Origin: Paenibacillus xylanilyticus
Lineage (GTDB): Bacteria; Bacillota; Bacilli; Paenibacillales; Paenibacillaceae
DNA: 64,000 nucleotides
Assembly: GCF_009664365.1 (NCBI RefSeq)
Contig: NZ_CP044310.1
Coordinates: 4,529,001 to 4,593,000 of the forward strand
Direction of reading: 5' to 3'
Both the position numbers and the translations under genes were made by a program. Positions within the stretch are counted from its first letter, which is position 1; each line of letters starts with the position of its first letter. Under the pieces are notes generated by a model. It saw nothing but the letters and a program-made list of their open reading frames with translations. It was not told where the DNA came from and made no database searches. This document shows positions 31,876 to 38,712 of this stretch, piece by piece.

Positions 31876-32541
31876 CTATTCCAGGCAAAATACACTGATA
31901 TTCAAGTCAGCTGCCATCCAGTCCTGCCCCGTCCTCACTGACTTCAGGTCAACAATTCGGGTCCGAGTATCGTCTCTCGATTCGATCAAAATATCGCCAC
32001 TCGGAGCGATGCAGTAGGCTATTGGAATGCTAATGTCCGAGTCCCGATAAGCTCCATCAGCATGGCTTGTCCCCATGATCACACACTGCTGTGCAATCGC
32101 AATTTGCCTAGCCTCCTCCAGCCATTCCGCATATTGCTCCTCACTGAACATCCCAACACCGATGGAATGCATGATCAGATGAATCTGCCCATCAGACTCC
32201 TTACGAAAACCCTGCCGCACCAATTCGTCACACAACAGAGTACCGATAACCCAGCCATCCTCCTCAACCGTAGTGGCAGGTGTGTATTTAGCCTTTTCAA
32301 GCACGATGTCTCCTGCCTTATTCATAATGATGGCTCGATCCTTGGGTTTCTCATCCAATCTGCGGTGTCCGGACACAATCATCGTTTCATACGTTGCAGC
32401 CAACCTACAGGCTTCTTCCACATTCTGATTCAGATAACCCTCTGGATACAGCACAATATCCACATCAGGGTTGGATCTAAGTTCCCTTTCCAATTGGTTA
32501 AGGGCTGGCTCCAGTTTCGGTTGTCCAATCAGGATTTTCAT
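31876..32541 (-). CDS. Carbon-nitrogen hydrolase family protein
   Basis: 221 residues of the nitrilase/CN-hydrolase superfamily. The catalytic triad is readable as E34 (LYPEGYLN), K85 (EKAKYTP) and C104 (GTLLCDEL). It is shorter than most (about 260-300), but all three residues are present. It should hydrolyse an amide or nitrile of unknown identity. It follows the methyltransferase-TPR gene by 38 bases on the same strand and is very likely co-transcribed. Confidence 0.85.
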   Translation of the reverse strand: MKILIGQPKLEPALNQLERELRSNPDVDIVLYPEGYLNQNVEEACRLAATYETMIVSGHRRLDEKPKDRAIIMNKAGDIVLEKAKYTPATTVEEDGWVIGTLLCDELVRQGFRKESDGQIHLIMHSIGVGMFSEEQYAEWLEEARQIAIAQQCVIMGTSHADGAYRDSDISIPIAYCIAPSGDILIESRDDTRTRIVDLKSVRTGQDWMAADLNISVFCLE

Positions 32542-32579
32542 CTCGCGTGTCCCCCATTCATGAATAAAAGTATAAACGA

Positions 32580-34178
32580 TCAGCTTTCCAAACTTTGAAG
32601 CAGCGAACGTGCTTCTTCATGATCAGGCTCCATCACAAGTACTTCTCGGGTGTAGTTCAGGGCTTCGTTTTCGAGCTCCAGCTCATAACAGCACACGGCC
32701 AAATCGTATAATACTGCCGAACTGCCCTTCACTCCATCTGCTTCCAGAGCAAGCTCAAGAAAATGTTTCGCGTCTTCATACATCCCCATTTCATTCAGCA
32801 ATTGCCCTGCTAGAAATGCAATATCCCCCATATGTTCCATTGTGTAATAGGAGGACCACATTATCTGAATTCCATGCTGGATATCCAACATCTCTTCATC
32901 ACTTGCCTCAGGAAGAAGATCAGAGATTCTCTGGGCACTATGTATCAAAAATTCGGCATCATACCTGCCCAAACGCCAAAAGGGCAACAGCTGCTTGAGT
33001 TCCATTCTGCTTAGCTGATGGTCGAACCATTCTTTTATACTGAAAAAGTCGTCTGGTCCAAAACGCTCAATCTCTCGCAGATAGGCCAGTCTTATATTTA
33101 CGTAGCTCATTGGCTCTTCTACCATCAACATACATCCGATATTCAGATCTTTGTAATGATGTGATGTAAAACGAACATGCGCTCCGCGCTGCTCAAAAAC
33201 ATGTTGAATGGCATGATAGTTCGCCGTCAACGAGAAGCTGCCATGGAGAACAAATTCAGGCGGCTCCGCAAATTTCCAATGATCCAGTCGATGATCCCCT
33301 TTATCAGCTGTAATTAGCACAAACCCGGATTGGGATAATGTCTCCAGCCGTTCCAGGCAAGCAAGTCCCGCGGCCGGGAACAAAATATGGGAGTCTTCCA
33401 GTTCTTCCTGATATAGCGATATGACATCTCGATACGGAAAGTCCGGTTTACTGTACTCCGGTGCCGGACGATACACATAACTCAGCTCCATGTTTTTCAA
33501 CATTTCATTAGGCTGAAGATTCGTTGAAACGCCGGCATTCGATATCATAACGTCACATTCGAAGATCTGCCCTTCACCAACATATATCAATTCTTGAGGA
33601 ATACTATCAAAGAAGTAGTTGGCAATAATCAGTATGGGCTGACCCAGCTCACCCTGGCGAATAACCGTACCCGCTACCGTCAAATTTAATTCCGTGTCCT
33701 GCATGGCATCAAATTGTGCAAAATCAAGCAATCCCTGCTCGATCAGTGGTTGCATGGACGGATGATTCCTCCACCCCGTAACATTGTCAGCAGCAAGATC
33801 CGTCATTACATAACGAAAGGATGGCAGCGTTGTTGCAGCATAGTCCCTGAGCTCGCATAGTTTGGTCACAATTTGAAAAGCCAAGCGTCCTACGCCAGCA
33901 CCTAGCTCAAGAATGGTTACCGTCTCTGATGTCTGTCCCTTAGCGGCCAAGTCTTGAAGGAAACCAAAGATCACTTCCGCGTATGCAGTCGCAATCATGG
34001 GATTACTTGTAATGTATTGCGGAACCTGATTATCCGTCCAGGCCTGCAGCCCTTGCTGCTCATAATACGCTCGCTGCCATTCCCATACTGGAGCCTCACT
34101 GAAACGGAAGCGCTGTCCATCATTTTCAATCATGTCATCTAAAACCCGCTTTCTGTCCATAAATTCATTGGTTTTCAT
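32580..34178 (-). CDS. SAM-dependent methyltransferase with TPR domain
   Basis: About 532 residues. The first half is a class I methyltransferase with the SAM motif ILELGAGVGRLAF near residue 100 and a MidA-like pattern (PAGTVIRQGELGQP, ANYFFDSIPQELIY). The C-terminal quarter is helical with TPR-like repeats (LNEMGMYEDAKHFLELAL, YELELENEALNYTREVL). The start is uncertain. The reading frame stays open to 34292, but that stretch contains the terminator of the upstream gene, so translation must begin later. The ATG at 34178 follows a TATAAT-like box only closely. The substrate is unknown. Confidence 0.8.
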   Translation of the reverse strand: MKTNEFMDRKRVLDDMIENDGQRFRFSEAPVWEWQRAYYEQQGLQAWTDNQVPQYITSNPMIATAYAEVIFGFLQDLAAKGQTSETVTILELGAGVGRLAFQIVTKLCELRDYAATTLPSFRYVMTDLAADNVTGWRNHPSMQPLIEQGLLDFAQFDAMQDTELNLTVAGTVIRQGELGQPILIIANYFFDSIPQELIYVGEGQIFECDVMISNAGVSTNLQPNEMLKNMELSYVYRPAPEYSKPDFPYRDVISLYQEELEDSHILFPAAGLACLERLETLSQSGFVLITADKGDHRLDHWKFAEPPEFVLHGSFSLTANYHAIQHVFEQRGAHVRFTSHHYKDLNIGCMLMVEEPMSYVNIRLAYLREIERFGPDDFFSIKEWFDHQLSRMELKQLLPFWRLGRYDAEFLIHSAQRISDLLPEASDEEMLDIQHGIQIMWSSYYTMEHMGDIAFLAGQLLNEMGMYEDAKHFLELALEADGVKGSSAVLYDLAVCCYELELENEALNYTREVLVMEPDHEEARSLLQSLES

Positions 34179-34228
34179 TATATCATAAGCCTGACACAAC
34201 CCGAGAAATTCAGTACTTCCCCATTTAT

Positions 34229-34255
34229 AAAAAAAGCCTACCTTATCAGGCAGGC
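34229..34255 (-). terminator. Terminator of the 141-aa protein gene
   Basis: GCCTACC and GGCAGGC arms (one wobble), followed on the minus strand by TTTTTTTATAA. It lies inside the apparent 5' extension of the methyltransferase frame and shows that this extension is not translated from its own start. Confidence 0.8.
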
Positions 34256-34330
34256 AGTGATGACCCCAAACTTTTTCAGTCTCGGTCATCATTTAAAAGC
34301 TCTATTGAACTTCAGCAAGCAGGTACACGA

Positions 34331-34756
34331 TTAGTCGGAGTACAATGCTCCATCAAAGTTCTCCGGACCTACACGAATGGTACCCAGCAAGTTCGAGCTG
34401 ATAAAAGCGGTGTACGTCAGTTGCGGAAGAACTGGCGGGTTGTAATCATCCGCGGAGAACGTAATAACCTGAGGTGCCAGAACGCTCAAGTTGAACGTGG
34501 ACGTTGCGGAGTAAACAATCGGATCCGTTGGTGCGGTACCACGCACTACCGTAATTGTGATTCCAACGAGTGCCAAGGGAAGCTGCACGGATACCGTACC
34601 TTTCATCTGCACACGCGGATTCGCTCCCATGCCGGCTGTCGTCACCAAACCAATCTGTCCAAACAATTGCGGCGTATTTACCACAAGAATAGGAACAGCT
34701 ATGGAGTTAGCCAAGCTGGCATTCTGCGAGGTTCTCGCATCAATAAATTGACTCAT
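34331..34756 (-). CDS. Conserved Paenibacillus-type hypothetical, Ser/Thr/Val-rich
   Basis: 141 residues, no signal peptide, no cysteine, low charge, beta-strand rich. MSQFIDARTSQNASLANSIA opens the protein. The rest reads as a jelly-roll-like series of strands (VQMKGTVSVQLPLALVGITI, PQLTYTAFISSNLLGTIRV). I recall similar proteins in Paenibacillus with the same N- and C-terminal phrases. A spore-surface or capsid-like packing role would be conjecture. AGGAGG precedes the ATG, and a terminator follows. Confidence 0.7.
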   Translation of the reverse strand: MSQFIDARTSQNASLANSIAVPILVVNTPQLFGQIGLVTTAGMGANPRVQMKGTVSVQLPLALVGITITVVRGTAPTDPIVYSATSTFNLSVLAPQVITFSADDYNPPVLPQLTYTAFISSNLLGTIRVGPENFDGALYSD

Positions 34757-35023
34757 GAAATCTACCTCCTATGGTTGGAATAGGATAGTATATGCGAGAT
34801 GATAGAAATGGCATGGACAGACAAGGATTTCTGAAAAAAAAAGGCACCTCATCATGTACTGCTTCCACCTTGATCAGACCCGCATTTGAAACGGTTCAGG
34901 AGGATGTTCCATGATCGTTTTGAGCGAAGACCAGACAGCCGTCCGGCTCATCTAATTTTTACCGTGTTTAATCCCTTGATAGTATGATTAAATATGATAA
35001 TGACAGTTTAGGAGGTGACTCTT

Positions 35024-35695
35024 ATGTGCGGCAGATTTACCATAACGGACCCTTTAGAGGAATTAATGGACAGGTACATGGCATCCATAAGTGATGACTA
35101 CGAATATCAACCCAATTATAATGCTGCACCCATGCAGTATATCCCAGCCATCATTGGAAGCAAACAAGGAAACCGTCTGGGTTCCCTCCGCTGGGGCCTC
35201 GTCCCTACGTGGGCCAAAGACGACAAGATCGGAAATAAAATGATCAACGCACGGGCAGAGACATTGGACACAAAGCCTTCATTTAAACGCCTCATCAGCT
35301 CCAGACGCTGCATTATTCCCACGAATGGCTTTTATGAGTGGAAGAAGGAAGGGACGCATAATCAGCCTCTCCGTATTCTGATGAAGGACGAACAGATCTT
35401 CTCTCTCGCTGGATTATACGACACTTGGGAAGATTCCGAAGGCAACAAATTGAGCACATGCACCATTATTACTACTGAACCAAACGAATTGATGGCAGAC
35501 ATACACAATCGGATGCCGGTTATTCTGCACCCACAGGATGAAGAAGAATGGCTGAACCGAAATCATAACGATGTTCCTTCCCTGCTCGCGCTTCTGAAAC
35601 CGTATAAGGCTTCCGAAATGAGGGCCTATAAGGTGTCCAGAGATGTAGGGAATGTCAAAAACAATTCGGAAGCACTGTTGAAGGAAGTTGACTAG
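35024..35695 (+). CDS. SRAP (HMCES/YedK) DNA-abasic-site protein
   Basis: 223 residues. MCGRFT exposes the catalytic Cys2, which after removal of Met forms a thiazolidine crosslink with abasic sites in single-stranded DNA. The other parts are intact: NYNAAP, GLVPTWAKD, NARAET, FYEWKK (catalytic Glu) and IHNRMPV (His). AGGAGGTGA lies 7 bases before this ATG, so the upstream in-frame start is not used. The protein shields abasic sites during replication. No LexA-like box is visible upstream. Confidence 0.95.
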   Translation: MCGRFTITDPLEELMDRYMASISDDYEYQPNYNAAPMQYIPAIIGSKQGNRLGSLRWGLVPTWAKDDKIGNKMINARAETLDTKPSFKRLISSRRCIIPTNGFYEWKKEGTHNQPLRILMKDEQIFSLAGLYDTWEDSEGNKLSTCTIITTEPNELMADIHNRMPVILHPQDEEEWLNRNHNDVPSLLALLKPYKASEMRAYKVSRDVGNVKNNSEALLKEVD

Positions 35696-35762
35696 CAATA
35701 GCCACCCTTTTCTATAAGTTAATCGCCACATGAAAAACAATACTTGCAAAATAGGACAGAAA

Positions 35763-35787
35763 AAAACCCTTGCTGCGCAAGGGTTTT
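35763..35787 (-). terminator. Terminator after the tRNA pair
   Basis: AAAACCCTTGC and GCAAGGGTTTT, a perfect 11-bp stem, followed on the minus strand by TT and a C. It lies 8 bases beyond tRNA-Ile2. Confidence 0.8.
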
Positions 35788-35794
35788 AAGAGAA

Positions 35795-35868
35795 TGGGCC
35801 CTGAGGGACTCGAACCCCCGACCAATCGGTTATGAGCCGACCGCTCTAACCAACTGAGCTAAGGGCCC
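35795..35868 (-). tRNA. tRNA-Ile2 (anticodon CAU, lysidine type)
   Basis: 74 nt. Acceptor GGGCCCT/AGGGCCC, anticodon stem GTCGG/CCGAT with loop CTCATAA. The CAU anticodon in a non-initiator body, and the loop sequence CTCATAA rather than TTCATAC, match the B. subtilis tRNA-Ile(CAU) whose C34 becomes lysidine. Elongator Met is the less likely alternative. Confidence 0.85.
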
Positions 35869-35924
35869 TAGACATAATGTATAACGTGCAGATGATGGCT
35901 GTGAATCATCCAAGTAAAACTAAA

Positions 35925-35998
<74 letters not shown>

Positions 35999-36067
35999 TC
36001 AGTAAAATATTAAAACAGCGACTTAATTAATATACACTATCCCAACCTAATAAGTCAAGGGGTAATG

Positions 36068-36232
36068 TCAGGGAATAAAACGAACGCCATATCTTCCTCT
36101 TTTTGAACGATATACTTCCACTTCTGCTGGCTCATTATGACCGTAAATCCACCCGTCCTGCTCCATACGTTTAGCAAGACACCCTGCTTGAAATTTAGTT
36201 GCATATAGCTTGCTGAAATATACCCAGCGCAT
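36068..36232 (-). CDS. Small hypothetical protein, 54 aa
   Basis: 54 codons from ATG to TGA, behind GGAAAGGAAGAGAAGG. Soluble and basic, with WVYFSKLYATKFQAG, DGWIYGHNEPAEVEV and a YRSKRGRYGVRF ending that looks like a small beta unit. A good ribosome site and coding-like composition support a gene. I recognise no function. Confidence 0.55.
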   Translation of the reverse strand: MRWVYFSKLYATKFQAGCLAKRMEQDGWIYGHNEPAEVEVYRSKRGRYGVRFIP

Positions 36233-36298
36233 CCTTCTCTTCCTTTCCGGAGTTATGATTCATCTCTGCTGATTGTAGAATACCCCATTTCCCAAAAA

Positions 36299-36334
36299 AA
36301 TAGCCGCCAGAGGTTAAAAACTCCAGCGACTATT
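36299..36334 (-). terminator. Terminator of the exporter cluster
   Basis: AATAG-CGC and GCG-CTATT arms with a CC mismatch and an inner GAG/CTC, followed on the minus strand by TTTTTTTGG. It lies 44 bases after the solute-binding protein gene. Confidence 0.65.
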
Positions 36335-36377
36335 TGGTCTATGCCAATATCGGAACTGCCTACTTCCTTGTTAAGGC

Positions 36378-37826
36378 TTAAAACGTGGCCTTGGGATCTT
36401 TCTTTAACTTCTCTAACATTTCATTCCCTTTGGCTGCCCACTCACCAAGTGCTTCTTTTGGCGTCTTCTTGTTCTCAAGCACCTGAGTGAAGTATTCCAT
36501 GCCTTTCTCGCTCACTTGCCAGAGGCTCGGCATTTTTTGATACAGATTATCCAGATTGGTATTGGTAGGAGGCACAGGCTTCAACGTATAGAACGCCTGG
36601 ATATTGTAATCCAAACCGTCCTTCGGTTTAATGAAGCTTTTGCGGGATACCATCTCATAGCTGCTGCGTGCCTTAATCTTAGCCCAATCTTCACTGTTCA
36701 TATATTTGATCAATTCCCAGGCATCATCCGGATTTTGAGCGGAACTATTAATCGCCATCAGACTGCTGAGATAGATATTACCACCAATTTCAGGCGCTTC
36801 CGGATGTACCGGAGGGGTTACCACGTCCCAGTCCACCTTGGTGAAGCCTTCCATTTTATCTGCATTTTTGTTTGCGTCAATTAATTGGTTGATGTAACTG
36901 TAATCCCCAATAACCATAGCAGCCTTGCTGCTCAGGAACAGATCACCTTGAAGCGGGTTATAACGTCCGTTCGGATCCTGATCCTGAGGTTCGTCTCCTT
37001 TAGGGATCACTTTATCAATAGCAAGCTTGCTGATGGTACTCCATACTTTCTCCCATTGCGGCGAATCTACGGTCATTTTCTCTGCTTTGTCATCAAAGAT
37101 CTTCAATTGCAGAGCGCTGTAATATTGCTGCATGGTGTAGTAAGGCGAACCACCCTGGTACGTGGAGAATGAGAACCCGAATTCGTGATCTTTTCCTTCA
37201 CCTTTGGTCAGACGTGTTGCCAGGTTGAAAATATCATCCCACGTCATGTTATCTGTAGGTGGCTCTACGCCTGCTTTTTGGAACATTGCCTTGTTATAGA
37301 ACAGTGCTGACGAGGAGAAGGTCGGTGTCAGCGCATAGATGCTCTGATCTCCCAGATCCTTGATGCCTTCAATAACACTTGGCACAATATCGCTGGTATC
37401 GAATTTATCCTCCTGAATCAGTGGGTCCAGCTGTTTCACCATATTCTCCTGGATGAGCGATTTAAGCGTAGCCGTGTCAGCCACAACGACATCCACAGGA
37501 TTATCGCCAGTCATGATTTTCTTCATGTTTTCCAGACTATCTGGCATTTCCTGTTGTTCTTCCTGAGTTCCATAGCCATACATGCTGCCCTGATCTACTG
37601 CAGCCACCACTTCAATCGTTATATTCGGGTGTGTCAATTCAAATGCATCTGTAAACTGCTGACGGAAATAGCTGTCATCCTGGCTTCCCCACAATGTAGC
37701 CACACGCAATACACGCTGCTCTGTATCCTTGGCCTCACTAGCTGTACAGCCTGCAATCAGCGGCAATGCCAGACTGGCTGTAGCCAGCACAGCAAGCACA
37801 CGTTTTCCCCAAAACCTGTTCTTCAT
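36378..37826 (-). CDS. Family 1 extracellular solute-binding lipoprotein
   Basis: 482 residues. Signal peptide with lipobox IAGCT, then a family-1 solute-binding fold: LRVATLWGSQDD at the first strand, FTDAFELTHPNITIEVV, GDNPVDVVVADTATLKSL, ALFYNKAMFQKAGVEPPTD, and a C-terminal NTNLDNLYQKM region. Family-1 proteins normally deliver sugars to importers. Here the gene follows an exporter-like set with no import permease. The start is the second ATG, after GAGGGGG. Either it acts as a sensor or ligand carrier for the exporter, or its partner permeases are elsewhere. Confidence 0.88.
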   Translation of the reverse strand: MKNRFWGKRVLAVLATASLALPLIAGCTASEAKDTEQRVLRVATLWGSQDDSYFRQQFTDAFELTHPNITIEVVAAVDQGSMYGYGTQEEQQEMPDSLENMKKIMTGDNPVDVVVADTATLKSLIQENMVKQLDPLIQEDKFDTSDIVPSVIEGIKDLGDQSIYALTPTFSSSALFYNKAMFQKAGVEPPTDNMTWDDIFNLATRLTKGEGKDHEFGFSFSTYQGGSPYYTMQQYYSALQLKIFDDKAEKMTVDSPQWEKVWSTISKLAIDKVIPKGDEPQDQDPNGRYNPLQGDLFLSSKAAMVIGDYSYINQLIDANKNADKMEGFTKVDWDVVTPPVHPEAPEIGGNIYLSSLMAINSSAQNPDDAWELIKYMNSEDWAKIKARSSYEMVSRKSFIKPKDGLDYNIQAFYTLKPVPPTNTNLDNLYQKMPSLWQVSEKGMEYFTQVLENKKTPKEALGEWAAKGNEMLEKLKKDPKATF

Positions 37827-37846
37827 CTCCCAATTCCCCCTCAAAT

Positions 37847-38710
37847 TTATCTTGGCGGTGTAATCACAATACGCTCACCGTCAAATTCCAATGTTGCCCT
37901 GTTGTCAATAGCCAAGGCCTCCAAATACTCTTTGGGTACCTGAAGGCGTCCCGCCCGGTCAATGATGACAAAGGCCTCATGGATATCCGGTGCTCCCGCT
38001 TCAGATAATCCATGTTCGTCATCCAGGTTCGGATTCCGTTTCACAAACTCGGTGCTCGTCAAGCCATCACGTATTGCTACAATACGGTCCACTTTGCCGG
38101 CAAGCGTCAGATCATGGGTAACAATAACGATCGTGACGCCCAGTTCCTTGTTCATTTTGCGAAAAATGTTCATGATCGTATCACAAGTCTCGGAATCGAC
38201 CGAGCCTGTTGGCTCATCAGCAAGCAGAATCTTGGGACGATTGGAGAGCGAGATGGCTATAGCCACCCGCTGCTGCTCCCCTCCGGATAATTGATGCAGC
38301 TTGTTGTGCATCCGATCCTTCAGCCCAACCCATTCCAGCAGCTGCATCGCGTATGCGCGATCACGTTTGCCGCCAAGAATCATGGGTGTTTCCACATTCT
38401 CCAGTGCCGTTAGATAAGGCAGCAGGTTACGCCCGTTATTTTGCCAGATAAAGCCTACGGTATGACGTTTGTACTCTACTAGCTGGGCGTCTGTCATTTT
38501 CAGCAAATCCCAGTCTCCAACAACCGCAGTACCAGCCGTTGGACGGTCCAGTCCTCCCAGAATGTTGAGCAATGTGGATTTACCGCTGCCGCTGTTGCCG
38601 ATGATCGCCATCATTTCACCTTGATTGACAGTCAGGTTGAGACCTTGAAGGGCAACGACTTCCACATCGCTGGATTTAAAAATTTTCACGAGTCCTTCGC
38701 ATTGGATCAC
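37847..38710 (-). CDS. ABC ATPase (MacB/LolD type) with AbrB-like C-terminal tail
   Basis: 287 residues, GTG start 2 bases after the permease stop. Walker A GNSGSGKST at 38-46, a Q loop in GFIWQNNGRN, signature LSGGEQQR, Walker B ILLADEPTGS and H loop IVTHD. The unusual part is the last 40 residues, FVIIDRAGRLQVPKEYLEAL followed by ATLEFDGERIVI. These read like a SpoVT/AbrB swapped-hairpin domain, normally a dimeric DNA-binding unit. In the same operon as the permease and adaptor. The tail may instead be a dimerisation module, and the match is by eye. Confidence 0.9.
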   Translation of the reverse strand: MIQCEGLVKIFKSSDVEVVALQGLNLTVNQGEMMAIIGNSGSGKSTLLNILGGLDRPTAGTAVVGDWDLLKMTDAQLVEYKRHTVGFIWQNNGRNLLPYLTALENVETPMILGGKRDRAYAMQLLEWVGLKDRMHNKLHQLSGGEQQRVAIAISLSNRPKILLADEPTGSVDSETCDTIMNIFRKMNKELGVTIVIVTHDLTLAGKVDRIVAIRDGLTSTEFVKRNPNLDDEHGLSEAGAPDIHEAFVIIDRAGRLQVPKEYLEALAIDNRATLEFDGERIVITPPR

Positions 38711-38712
38711 GT

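Noticed and set aside
34911..34955. 14-codon plus-strand frame after AGGAGG, upstream of the SRAP gene
   Set aside because: A good ribosome site, but too short to judge; no conserved pattern, and it could be chance.
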